Part shown: positions 1-7,206 of the stretch, piece after piece
Numbering within the stretch: position 1 is the first letter of the stretch
Layout: each line of letters starts with the position of its first letter
Assembly (NCBI GenBank): GCA_017409645.1
Contig: JAFQSI010000115.1
Coordinates: 1 to 9,167, forward strand
DNA from: Oscillospiraceae bacterium
GTDB taxonomy: Bacteria > Bacillota > Clostridia > Oscillospirales > Oscillospiraceae
Direction: 5' to 3'
DNA: 9,167 nucleotides
Program-made: the position numbers and the translations under genes
Notes under the pieces: model-generated
What the model saw: only the letters and a program-made list of their open reading frames with translations
Told to the model about the DNA's origin: nothing
Database searches by the model: none

Positions 1-793
1 CAGCGTCATGGGCTACAACACCGACTATGTTGTCTGCCTGACCCTGATGGCCCTGGTGGTCCTGGGCGGCCTGGGCTTCTTCGTCTGGGAGGAGGTCGCA
101 CGGGTCCGCTGCTTCAAAAAGCTCAGCGTCTATACGAAGCTGGTGCTGATCATCACCCTCTCGCTGCTGCTGTTCGGCACGGTGTCTTTCGCCATCCTGG
201 AGTGGGACAATCCCGCCACCCTGGGCGGCATGAGCTGGCACCACAAGCTCCTGAACGCGGCCTTCCAGTCGGTGACGGTCCGCACCGCGGGCTTCATCGC
301 CGTGGATCAGGGGGCCCTGACCGAGGCCAGCAAGGCGGTGTCCACCGTGCTGATGCTCATCGGCGGCTCCTCCGGCTCCACCGCCGGCGGCATGAAGACC
401 GTGACCATCCTGGTGATGATCCTCTTCCTGGCGGCCCGGGCCAGAGGTCGGGAGACGGTGACGGTCTTCAAAAAGACCATCCCCAATTCCCAGATCCTGG
501 ACGCGCTGACCATCGCCTCGGTCATGATCGGCCTGGCGGTCTTCGGCGGCGTGTTCATCTCCGCCACCTCTGGCTTCAGCTTTACGGATGCCCTGTACGA
601 GTCGGCGTCCGCCATCGCCACCGTGGGCCTGAGCGCCGCGGGTACGGCGAATATGAGCGTGCTTTCCCAGTATCTCATCATCATTTATATGTATTTCGGC
701 AGAGTCGGCGTGCTGACCATCGCCCTGGGCTTTTTGCAGGACAAGAAGGCAGAGCGGTACCGCTACGCAGAGACGAAGCTCATGATCGGCTAA
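1..793 (+). CDS. ktrB: Ktr/Trk potassium uptake channel subunit KtrB, 5'-truncated by the window edge
   Basis: This is the C-terminal part of a TrkH/KtrB-family potassium translocating membrane protein. The reading frame is open to the left edge, so the start lies outside; the family is usually near 450 residues and about 260 are visible. Counting from the Met codon at position 8, the third pore loop carries SVTVRTAGF (residues 88-96). GGSSGSTAGGMKT follows at 119-131, and the fourth pore loop carries SAIATVGLS (201-209). The glycines in these loops form the potassium selectivity filter in this family. Hydrophobic helices flank the loops at about 8-27, 44-63, 132-143, 166-186 and 219-242. The polypeptide ends in a short basic cytoplasmic tail. 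The partner gene ktrA begins 10 nt downstream, which supports Ktr rather than an unrelated transporter. The family call is secure; Ktr rather than Trk rests on the single-RCK partner. Confidence 0.95.
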   Translation, partial: SVMGYNTDYVVCLTLMALVVLGGLGFFVWEEVARVRCFKKLSVYTKLVLIITLSLLLFGTVSFAILEWDNPATLGGMSWHHKLLNAAFQSVTVRTAGFIAVDQGALTEASKAVSTVLMLIGGSSGSTAGGMKTVTILVMILFLAARARGRETVTVFKKTIPNSQILDALTIASVMIGLAVFGGVFISATSGFSFTDALYESASAIATVGLSAAGTANMSVLSQYLIIIYMYFGRVGVLTIALGFLQDKKAERYRYAETKLMIG

Positions 794-803
794 GGAGAAA
801 ACT

Positions 804-1451
804 ATGAGATCTTTTGTTGTCATCGGACTGGGCCTGTTCGGCTCCAGCGTGGCCCGTCAGCTGTGCGCCCTGGGCGCGGAGGTGCTGGCCATCGATACCA
901 ATCCCGACCTGGTCCAGCAGGTCAGCACGGATGTGACCTCGGCCGTTGTGGCCGACGCCCGGGACGCGGAGGTCCTGCGGGCCCTGGGCGCCCAGGAATG
1001 TGACGGCGCGGTGGTCGCCATCGGCGACGATCTGGCGGGCAGCGTGCTGGCCACCATGAATCTGAAGGAGCTGGGCATCGGACACATCGTCTGCAAGGCC
1101 CACGACGAGACACACCGCCGGGTCCTGGAAAAGCTGGGGGCCGACAAGGTCCTGATCCCCGAAAAGGAGGGCGCAGACCGGCTGGCCCGGAGCCTGACCA
1201 GCCACAACGTGCTGGACTTCATCGAGCTGAGCAACGACTACGGCATCGTGGAGATCAGCGCGCCGAAGGCGTGGATCGGAAAAAGCCTGAAGGACCTGAA
1301 CATCCGGGCAAAGCTGGGTGTGAACGTCATCGCCATCGAGCGGGGCGAGAAGATCTCCGTCTCTCCCAGAGCCGAGTACGAGATCGCAAAAAATGACATT
1401 CTGGTGGTTCTGGGAGATTATGACTCCCTGACCGTGATGCAGGAGCTATGA
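804..1451 (+). CDS. ktrA: KtrA: RCK-domain, nucleotide-binding regulatory subunit of the potassium channel
   Basis: This is a cytoplasmic gating subunit that forms a ring on KtrB and responds to ATP/ADP or NAD(H). The N-terminal RCK_N Rossmann domain (about 1-120) begins with the dinucleotide-binding glycine motif GLGLFG (8-13). An acidic residue closes the second strand (D31 in LAIDTNP). The RCK_C domain spans about 135-215. At 215 residues it is a single RCK module, as in KtrA, and not the duplicated form of about 450 residues seen in enterobacterial TrkA. RCK_C domains of Firmicute KtrA proteins bind c-di-AMP; that is family knowledge and not visible here. AAGGAGA at 792-798 is a good ribosome binding site, 6 nt from GGAG to the ATG. 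The gene lies 10 nt after ktrB and its stop overlaps the next start, so the three genes are probably co-transcribed. Confidence 0.95.
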   Translation: MRSFVVIGLGLFGSSVARQLCALGAEVLAIDTNPDLVQQVSTDVTSAVVADARDAEVLRALGAQECDGAVVAIGDDLAGSVLATMNLKELGIGHIVCKAHDETHRRVLEKLGADKVLIPEKEGADRLARSLTSHNVLDFIELSNDYGIVEISAPKAWIGKSLKDLNIRAKLGVNVIAIERGEKISVSPRAEYEIAKNDILVVLGDYDSLTVMQEL

Positions 1452-2203
1452 TGGAAGAGCATATCAGCAGCAGAAAAAATCCCCTTTTGCAGCAGGTGAA
1501 AAAGCTGCTCACCAGCCGCTCAGAGCGCCGGAAGACCGGCCTTTTCGTGGGCGACGGCACCAAGCTTCTGCAGGAGGCGGTGGAATATATGCCCGGCTGC
1601 CTGCAGACGGTGATCCTCGCGGAAGGCGTTCAGGTCCGGGTCCCCGACGGGATCCGCGTCGTCCGGGTGCCGGAGGATGTGATGGCCTCCATCTCCCCCA
1701 TGGAGGCCCCCCAGGGGGCGCTGTTCCTGGGAAAAATTCCGGAGCAGACCGGATTCCGGCCGAAACCGGGCATGCTGATCCTGGACGGCATCCAGGACCC
1801 CGGCAACATCGGCACCATCCTGCGGACCGCCGACGCCATGGACGTGAGCGTGGTGCTGCTGGACGGCTGTGCCGATCCCTGGAGCTGGAAGGTGGTCCGC
1901 TCGAGTATGGGCGCGGTGTTCCGGGCCCCCGTCATCCAGGCGACCTGGGATGAGGTCCTGTCTGCCTGCCGGGAAGCGGGCATCCCCATCGGCGTCACCG
2001 CCCTTTCTGACCGGGCCGTAGACATCCGCTCTGCGGACCTGAGCGCCATGGCCCTGGTCATCGGCAGCGAGGGCAGGGGCGTCCGGCAAGGGGTCCTGGA
2101 TTCCGCAGACCGGGAGCTGATCATCCCCATGAATCCCCACTGTGAATCGCTGAATGCGGCAATTGCAGCCGCCATCGTCATGTGGGAGATCAAACGTAAT
2201 TGA
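1448..2203 (+). CDS. SpoU/TrmH-family (SPOUT) RNA 2'-O-ribose methyltransferase
   Basis: This is a SAM-dependent RNA methyltransferase of the trefoil-knot SpoU class, which usually 2'-O-methylates a nucleotide in rRNA or tRNA. The N-terminal substrate-binding domain (about 5-95) has GLFVGDGTKLLQEA at 31-44. The catalytic domain shows all three SpoU motifs: DGIQDPGNIGTILRTADA (113-130, with N120 and R126), VIGSEGRGV (204-212) and IIPMNPHCESLNAA (225-238). The length of 251 residues is normal for the RlmB/TrmH/TsnR-like group. Two adjacent ATG codons (1448 and 1451) could start it. The first overlaps the ktrA stop as ATGA. The AGGAG at 1441-1445 sits only 2 nt from it but 5 nt from the second, so 1451 may be the true start. 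The target nucleotide cannot be read from the sequence. Its place after ktrAB gives no clue beyond co-transcription. Confidence 0.93.
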   Translation: MMEEHISSRKNPLLQQVKKLLTSRSERRKTGLFVGDGTKLLQEAVEYMPGCLQTVILAEGVQVRVPDGIRVVRVPEDVMASISPMEAPQGALFLGKIPEQTGFRPKPGMLILDGIQDPGNIGTILRTADAMDVSVVLLDGCADPWSWKVVRSSMGAVFRAPVIQATWDEVLSACREAGIPIGVTALSDRAVDIRSADLSAMALVIGSEGRGVRQGVLDSADRELIIPMNPHCESLNAAIAAAIVMWEIKRN

Positions 2204-2230
2204 TAATTGAAAATTGAAAATGGAGAATTG
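2200..2230 (+). repeat. AT-rich heptad repeat, copy 1, with an inverted arm to 2255
   Basis: The 31-nt stretch is built of about four and a half 7-nt units with consensus TTGAWAA, the fourth degenerate. It starts one base before the stop codon of the methyltransferase gene. A related 31-nt stretch at 8915-8945 matches at 28 of 31 positions, with three A-to-G changes at positions 12, 19 and 25. In copy 1 the bases 2211-2224 are a perfect reverse complement of 2242-2255. They can form a 14-bp AU-rich stem, extendable by a G-U and an A-U pair, around a 13-nt loop. There is no U-tract after it, so it does not look like an intrinsic terminator. The strong AT bias contrasts with the GC-rich genes on both sides. 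Together with the following bases to 2286 it fills the whole spacer before dprA. I see no other gene or convincing promoter there. Confidence 0.75.
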
Positions 2231-2273
2231 ATTTTCGACTTTCCATTTTCAATTTACCATTCAGTGAAATGAG

Positions 2274-2279
2274 AGGAGG
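2274..2279 (+). promoter_or_regulatory. Ribosome binding site that fixes the dprA start at 2287
   Basis: AGGAGG is a full anti-16S match and sits 7 nt before the ATG at 2287. The longer frame could start at the ATG at 2269, but this Shine-Dalgarno would then lie inside the coding sequence and nothing suitable precedes 2269. Confidence 0.85.
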
Positions 2280-2286
2280 AAGGAAT

Positions 2287-3540
2287 ATGCTGATCCACTG
2301 GATCTGGTTCGCCACCCGCGCGGGGATGGGTGACAAAATGAAAAGCGTCCTCCTTTCTCACTTTGAGGATCCCGAGGCCATCTACTTTGCACCGGAGCTG
2401 GAATTTGAACGGTTTGAGGACCTGTCTCCCGCTGCGGTGGAGAGTATGATGGACAAGGACCTGACCGATTGCGAGGAGATCCTGGGCCAGTGTCAGCAGA
2501 AGGGGATCCACCTCCTGACCTTCCGGGATGCGGCCTATCCGAACCGATTGAAGAACATCCCGGACCCGCCCATGGTGCTGTATTACAAGGGGACGCTCCC
2601 CGTTTTCGACGAGCTGCCCGTCATCGGCGTGGTGGGCACGCGAAGGGCCAGCGTCTACGGACTCACCGCCGCCAAGCGGCTGGGCTACCAGATCGCCGCC
2701 TGCGGCGGATGCGTGGTCAGCGGCATGGCCACGGGCATCGACGGCGTTGCCATGAAGGGCGCGCTGACCGCCGGAGGGACCGTGGTGGGCGTTCTGGGCT
2801 GCGGCGCGGATATCGTCTATCCCGCCTCCAACCGGTGGCTCTACGCCGATGCGGAGAAATACGGCTGCCTGCTGACGGAGTTCCCGCCGGGCACGCCGCC
2901 CATCGGCCGGAATTTCCCACGGCGGAACCGGATCATCAGCGGCCTGAGCTGCGGCGTTCTGGTGGTGGAGGCTCCAGAAAGGAGCGGCGCGCTCATCACG
3001 GCGCGGCTTTCCGCCGACCAGGGCCGGGATGTGTTCGTGGTCCCGGCGAATATCGACGTGGAGTCCGCCGTGGGCAGCAATGCCCTGATGCGCGACGGCG
3101 CCATCCCTGTGTCCTCGGGCTGGGACATCCTGAGCGAATATCGATACCAATTCCCCGGAAAAGTCCGTCAGTCGCGGACTGTCAGCCGCCTGACGGCCAC
3201 GGAGGAGGAGCTTTCCCGGGAGCGGGAGGAGCCGCTGAAGGTGGCCCAGGAGCCGAAAAAACCTCCGGAAAAGCCTGCCAAAAAGCACCTCCCTCGAAAA
3301 AAAGGCATTGACAACAGCGAAAAGAGTGCGTATAGTGACTTCAAAAAGACCCGTCCTGCCCTGTCGCCCGACGAAATGACCGTCGTCACGGCGCTCGGGG
3401 ACGGACAGCGGCTGGTGGATGACGTGATCGCCGAGTCGGGCAAAGCAGCCGGTGTGATCCTGGCTGCCCTGACGCTGCTGGAGGTCAAGGGCGTCATCCG
3501 CCGCCTTCCCGGAAGAAAAGTGGAATTGACCGGGAAATAA
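2287..3540 (+). CDS. dprA: DNA processing protein DprA (Smf): RecA loader on incoming single-stranded DNA
   Basis: DprA binds single-stranded DNA taken up in natural transformation and helps load RecA; it is also present in bacteria not known to be competent. Translation from 2287 gives 417 residues. A small N-terminal SAM/HhH-like domain (about 1-70) is followed by the Rossmann-fold DprA core. The core shows GTRRAS (117-122), SGMATGID (145-152), VLGCGADIVYPASN (169-182), EFPPGTPP (198-205), FPRRNRIISGL (210-220) and SGALITA (233-239), then GRDVFVVP (246-253). A charged Lys/Glu/Pro linker (about 305-355) leads to a C-terminal winged-helix domain (about 360-417), a known optional DprA module. 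One oddity is Met156 where the family normally has His in the motif SGxAxGIDxxAH. The linker also encodes what looks like a promoter for topA. The order dprA-topA-trmFO is typical of Firmicutes. Confidence 0.96.
   Translation: MLIHWIWFATRAGMGDKMKSVLLSHFEDPEAIYFAPELEFERFEDLSPAAVESMMDKDLTDCEEILGQCQQKGIHLLTFRDAAYPNRLKNIPDPPMVLYYKGTLPVFDELPVIGVVGTRRASVYGLTAAKRLGYQIAACGGCVVSGMATGIDGVAMKGALTAGGTVVGVLGCGADIVYPASNRWLYADAEKYGCLLTEFPPGTPPIGRNFPRRNRIISGLSCGVLVVEAPERSGALITARLSADQGRDVFVVPANIDVESAVGSNALMRDGAIPVSSGWDILSEYRYQFPGKVRQSRTVSRLTATEEELSREREEPLKVAQEPKKPPEKPAKKHLPRKKGIDNSEKSAYSDFKKTRPALSPDEMTVVTALGDGQRLVDDVIAESGKAAGVILAALTLLEVKGVIRRLPGRKVELTGK
3308..3336 (+). promoter_or_regulatory. Putative sigma-A promoter inside dprA, directed at topA
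   Basis: TTGACA (3308-3313, a perfect -35 box) is separated by exactly 17 nt from TATAGT (3331-3336, five of six matches to the -10 box). Transcription would start near 3343, about 215 nt before the topA ATG. It lies in the part of dprA that encodes the low-complexity linker (residues about 340-350), where amino-acid constraint is weak. The local codons ATT, AGT, TAT and AGT are AT-ending, while the surrounding GC-rich gene mostly prefers ATC, AGC or TCC. This is a pattern match only; no transcript data are available here. Confidence 0.55.
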
Positions 3541-3559
3541 CACTAAATGGAGGAAATCC

Positions 3560-5884
3560 ATGGCAAATGCAAGCAATCTGGTGATCGTCGAGTCGCCCTC
3601 CAAGGCCAAGACGATCGGTAAATACTTAGGTCCCGACTATGTGGTCAAGGCCAGCATGGGCCACCTGCGGGATCTCCCGAAGAGCGTCATGGGCGTGGAT
3701 CTGGAGTCCTTCGACCCCAGATATATCCCCGTCAAGGGCAAGGAGAGCATCATCTCCGAGCTGCGCGACGCCGCCAAGCAGGTAGACACCGTTTATCTCG
3801 CAACTGACCCGGACCGGGAGGGCGAGGCCATCTCCTGGCACCTGAAGGAGCTTTTGAAGCTCCCTGATGAGAAGACCCACCGGGTCACGTTCAATGAAAT
3901 CACCCAGCGGGTGGTGCGCGAATCCATCGCGTCTCCCCGCTCCATCGATATGGATCTGGTGGACGCCCAGCAGGCCCGGCGCATCCTGGACCGCATCGTC
4001 GGCTACCAGCTCAGCCCCCTGCTGTGGAAGAAGGTCCGCCGGGGCCTGAGCGCAGGCCGGGTCCAGTCCGTCGCCACGAGACTGGTGGTGGACCGGGAAA
4101 ATGAGATCCGGGCCTTCCAGCCGGAGGAGTACTGGTCCCTGGATGTCAGGCTGAACCGCATCGGCAAGCCCGGCTCCTTCGTGGCCCGGTACTACGGCAG
4201 CCCCAAGAAGACGGAGCTGAAAAATGAGGAGCAGGTCAACGGCATCATCCTGGACATCCACGAAAAGGAGTTCACTGTCACCAATGTGAAAAAGGGTGAG
4301 AAGAAGCGCTCCGCAGCGCCCCCCTTCACCACCTCCACCTTGCAGCAGGAAGCCTCCCGGAAGCTCAACATGACCCCCAAGCGCACCATGGCCATCGCCC
4401 AGCAGCTTTACGAGGGCGTGGACGTGGCAGGGGAGGGCACCCTGGGTCTGATCACCTATATGCGTACCGACTCCCTGCGCCTTTCCGACGAGGCCATGGC
4501 CGCCGCCGCCGATTTCATCAAGGTCCGCTACGGCGAGCCCTATTACTACGGCAAATTCCATGTCTTCAAGACCAAGTCCGGCGCCCAGGACGCCCACGAG
4601 GCCATCCGGCCCACCCATGTGGAGCTGGACCCCGAGAAGATCAAGGATTCGCTGACCAAGGAGCAGTACCGGCTCTACAAGCTCATCTGGAGCCGATTCC
4701 TGGCTTCCCAGATGGCGAACGCCGTCTATGATACCGTTTCCATCGACACCGAGTGCGCGGGCCATGTGTTCCGGTCCAGCCACTCCTCTCTGAAGTTTGC
4801 CGGCTTCATCGCCGTCTACGAGGAGGGCAGGGACGACGATACCGAACAGGCCGTGGGCTCCGCACTGCCGGATCTTTCCGAGGGCGAAAAGACCACCCAC
4901 GGCGAGATCAACAAGGAGCAGCACTTCACCCAGCCCCCGGCCCGGTTCACTGAGGCCACCCTGGTCAAGGCCATGGAGGAAAAGGGCGTGGGCCGTCCCT
5001 CCACCTACGCCTCCATCGTCTCCACCATTCTCGACCGGGAATACGTTCTGAAGAAGGACAAGCGCCTGGAGCCCACCCCCCTGGGCGAGGTGGTCACGGG
5101 ACTGATGGTGGACCGGTTCAACGACATCATCGATGTGGAGTTCACCGCCAACATGGAGCGCAAGCTCGACGATGTGGAGGCGGGCAAGCAGGAGTGGAAG
5201 GCTCTGCTGGCCGATTTCTATGCCGATTTCCACCGGGAGATGGAGGAGGCCGAGGCCGCCCTGGAGGGCGTCCGGCTGAAGGTCCCCGACGAGGAGACTG
5301 ACGAGGTCTGTGAGGTCTGCGGCAAGAATCTGGTCATCAAGTCCGGCCGGTTCGGCAGATTTCTCGCCTGTCCCGGTTTTCCTGACTGCCGGTTCACCAA
5401 GGCCATCGTCGAGCATATGCCCGGCCGCTGCCCCAAGTGCGGCGCTGGGATGCTCAAGCGCAAGAGTAAGCGGGGCTTTGCCTACTATGCCTGTGAGACG
5501 GGTATGGACTGCGGCTTCATGAGCTGGGATGTGCCCACCGAGGAGGATTGCCCCACCTGCGGCAAGTCTCTGTTCAAAAAGAGCGGCAAGGGCCGGATGA
5601 AGCCCTTCTGCATCAATGAGGCCTGCCCCAACTTCCTGCCCGAGGACCAGCGCGGCTACCGCCGCCGGGTCAAGACGGAGAACAATGACCCCGAGACGGC
5701 CATCGTCGAGGAGATCGAACCCGAGAAGCCCGCGAAGAAGACGCCTGCAAAGAAAACTGCGGCAAAGAAGACAACCGCCAAAAAGTCCGCCGCAAAGAAA
5801 ACCACGACAAAGAAGACCACGACAAAGAAGACCACCGCGAAAAAGACCACCAGGAAAGCGGCAAAGGAGGCCGAGGAAGCATGA
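3560..5884 (+). CDS. topA: DNA topoisomerase I (type IA) with three zinc fingers and a lysine-repeat tail
   Basis: TopA relaxes negatively supercoiled DNA by cutting one strand through a 5'-phosphotyrosine and passing the other strand. The TOPRIM domain (about 6-120) has IVESPSKAKTIG (9-20, with E11) and the metal-binding acidic triad in TDPDREGEA (D83, D85, E87). The active-site tyrosine is Y300 in LITYMRTDS (297-305), within the toroidal core. GVGRPSTYA (476-484) is another family block. Three four-cysteine zinc motifs follow: C584/C587/C604/C610, C624/C627/C645/C651 and C664/C667/C684/C689. After them come about 85 extra residues, including eight lysine-rich pentads. The total of 774 residues is longer than the roughly 690 of the Bacillus enzyme, mainly because of this tail. 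GGAGG at 3549-3553 sits 6 nt before the ATG. The gene starts 19 nt after dprA, and its stop overlaps the trmFO start as ATGA, suggesting translational coupling. Confidence 0.98.
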   Translation: MANASNLVIVESPSKAKTIGKYLGPDYVVKASMGHLRDLPKSVMGVDLESFDPRYIPVKGKESIISELRDAAKQVDTVYLATDPDREGEAISWHLKELLKLPDEKTHRVTFNEITQRVVRESIASPRSIDMDLVDAQQARRILDRIVGYQLSPLLWKKVRRGLSAGRVQSVATRLVVDRENEIRAFQPEEYWSLDVRLNRIGKPGSFVARYYGSPKKTELKNEEQVNGIILDIHEKEFTVTNVKKGEKKRSAAPPFTTSTLQQEASRKLNMTPKRTMAIAQQLYEGVDVAGEGTLGLITYMRTDSLRLSDEAMAAAADFIKVRYGEPYYYGKFHVFKTKSGAQDAHEAIRPTHVELDPEKIKDSLTKEQYRLYKLIWSRFLASQMANAVYDTVSIDTECAGHVFRSSHSSLKFAGFIAVYEEGRDDDTEQAVGSALPDLSEGEKTTHGEINKEQHFTQPPARFTEATLVKAMEEKGVGRPSTYASIVSTILDREYVLKKDKRLEPTPLGEVVTGLMVDRFNDIIDVEFTANMERKLDDVEAGKQEWKALLADFYADFHREMEEAEAALEGVRLKVPDEETDEVCEVCGKNLVIKSGRFGRFLACPGFPDCRFTKAIVEHMPGRCPKCGAGMLKRKSKRGFAYYACETGMDCGFMSWDVPTEEDCPTCGKSLFKKSGKGRMKPFCINEACPNFLPEDQRGYRRRVKTENNDPETAIVEEIEPEKPAKKTPAKKTAAKKTTAKKSAAKKTTTKKTTTKKTTAKKTTRKAAKEAEEA
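5732..5851 (+). repeat. Eight-unit 15-nt coding repeat: lysine-rich TopA tail
   Basis: Residues 725-764 of TopA are eight uninterrupted pentapeptides of the form [A/T]-K-K-[T/S]-x. They are followed by a short basic and then acidic end (RKAAKEAEEA). At the DNA level the units are 15 nt long but diverged at synonymous sites (AAA/AAG, ACC/ACG/ACA/ACT). The array is therefore not a fresh duplication and appears to be kept for its amino-acid pattern. Such H1-like basic tails are known on actinobacterial TopA, where they help DNA binding and processivity. The same role here is inference. Confidence 0.9.
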
Positions 5885-7188
5885 ATCACACCGTAACCGT
5901 CATCGGCGCGGGCCTGGCCGGCTCCGAGGCCGCCTGGCAGCTGGCCCAGCGGGGCATCCACGTGGAGCTGATCGAGATGCGCCCCGTCAAATCCGGTCCC
6001 GCCCACCACACGGAGAATTTCGCCGAGCTGGTCTGCTCCAACTCCCTCCGGGGCGACCGGCTGGAGAACGCCGTGGGCCTTTTGAAGGAGGAGCTGCGGC
6101 GGCTGGACAGCATCATCATGCTCTGCGCCGAGGCCACGAGAGTGGAGGCCGGCGGCGCGCTGGCTGTGGACCGCCACGGCTTCGCCCAAATGGTCACTGA
6201 AAAGATCAAGAATCACCCCAACATCACCGTCTCCCACCGGGAGGTCACCCAGGTGCCCGAGGGCCCCGTCATCATCGCCACCGGCCCCCTGACCAGTGAT
6301 GCCATGAGCGAGGCCATCGGCCGCTATTTCGGCGACGAGGAGCAGCTGCATTTCTTTGACGCCGCCGCGCCCCTGGTGACCTATGAGTCCATCGACATGA
6401 ACGAGGCCTGGTGGCAGAGCCGCTATGACCGGGGCAACGCCGACTATATCAACTGTGCCATGAACAAGGAGGAGTACGACGCCTTCCTGCAGGCGCTGAT
6501 CACCGCCGAGGAGGCCGAGGTCCACGGCTTCGAGGACAAGAACGTCTTCGAGGGCTGCATGCCCGTGGAGGTCATGGGCCGCCGGGGCTACGACACCCTC
6601 CGCTTCGGCCCCCTGAAGCCCGTGGGTCTTAAGGATCCGAAGACCGGCCGGGAGCCCTACGCCGTTGTCCAGCTGCGCCAGGACAACGCGGCGAAATCCG
6701 TGTTCAATCTGGTGGGCTTCCAGACCCACCTGAAATTCGGTGAGCAGAAGCGGGTCTTCTCCATGATCCCCGCCCTGCGCAATGCCGAGTTCGTCCGCTA
6801 CGGCGTCATGCACCGAAACACCTTCCTCCAGAGCCCCAAGCTCCTGGACCGGTTCTATGCCGACCGCCGGGATCCCCTGGTGGCCTTCGCCGGACAGATG
6901 ACCGGCGTGGAGGGCTATGTGGAGTCCGCGGCGTCGGGCTGGCTGGCTGCCGTGGCCATGGCCGCCAAGGTCAAGGGCGAGGAGCCTGTCGAGTTCCCCA
7001 GGGAGACAGCCATCGGCGCCCTGGGCCTGTATGTCAGCGACGAGCGCATCACCGACTTCCAGCCCATGAATGTCAATTTCTCCATCATCGCGCCCCTGGA
7101 AAAGCGGATCCGCAAGAAGGCAGAAAAGAATCTGGCCATCGCCCAGCGCAGCCTCGCCATCATCGACGAGCTGAAGGCGAAGGTCTGA
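5881..7188 (+). CDS. trmFO: TrmFO: folate- and FAD-dependent tRNA (uracil-54-C5) methyltransferase
   Basis: TrmFO makes ribothymidine (m5U54) in the tRNA T-loop. It takes the carbon from 5,10-methylenetetrahydrofolate and reducing power from FAD and NAD(P)H, unlike SAM-dependent TrmA. The N-terminal FAD-binding motif VIGAGLAGSEAA (7-18) is intact and followed by the acidic strand end LIEMRP (30-35). The two cysteines studied in the Bacillus enzyme appear in equivalent blocks: C52 in ELVCSNSLRGD and C226 in EGCMPVEVMGRRG. GQMTGVEGYVESAASG (338-353) is the second strong family block. The length of 435 residues is normal. The start overlaps the topA stop (ATGA). AGGAGG at 5865-5870 and GAGGA closer in provide the ribosome binding site inside the topA end. 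The topA-trmFO pairing is a classic Firmicute arrangement, where trmFO was formerly called gid. Confidence 0.98.
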   Translation: MNHTVTVIGAGLAGSEAAWQLAQRGIHVELIEMRPVKSGPAHHTENFAELVCSNSLRGDRLENAVGLLKEELRRLDSIIMLCAEATRVEAGGALAVDRHGFAQMVTEKIKNHPNITVSHREVTQVPEGPVIIATGPLTSDAMSEAIGRYFGDEEQLHFFDAAAPLVTYESIDMNEAWWQSRYDRGNADYINCAMNKEEYDAFLQALITAEEAEVHGFEDKNVFEGCMPVEVMGRRGYDTLRFGPLKPVGLKDPKTGREPYAVVQLRQDNAAKSVFNLVGFQTHLKFGEQKRVFSMIPALRNAEFVRYGVMHRNTFLQSPKLLDRFYADRRDPLVAFAGQMTGVEGYVESAASGWLAAVAMAAKVKGEEPVEFPRETAIGALGLYVSDERITDFQPMNVNFSIIAPLEKRIRKKAEKNLAIAQRSLAIIDELKAKV

Positions 7189-7206
7189 CAGAAAGAAGGT
7201 AGCATT

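Noticed and set aside
2211..2255. Intrinsic terminator after the methyltransferase gene
   Set aside because: The stem is 14 bp but AU-rich and is not followed by a run of T. The next bases lead straight into the dprA ribosome binding site.
2269..2286. Upstream ATG at 2269 as the dprA start
   Set aside because: The six added residues would be encoded by the Shine-Dalgarno region itself, and a full AGGAGG sits 7 nt before the ATG at 2287.
2204..2286. Promoter for dprA in the AT-rich spacer
   Set aside because: TTGAAA-like boxes occur because of the heptad repeat, but no -10 box better than about three of six matches lies at 16-18 nt from any of them.
2254..3609. Minus-strand open frame of 451 codons opposite dprA
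   Set aside because: It covers dprA, its promoter-like linker and the start of topA. Its product is rich in His, Arg and Ala without any motif, so it is a shadow.
3626..5416. Minus-strand open frame of 596 codons opposite topA
   Set aside because: Same kind of shadow: low-complexity composition and no recognisable domain, opposite a complete topoisomerase gene.
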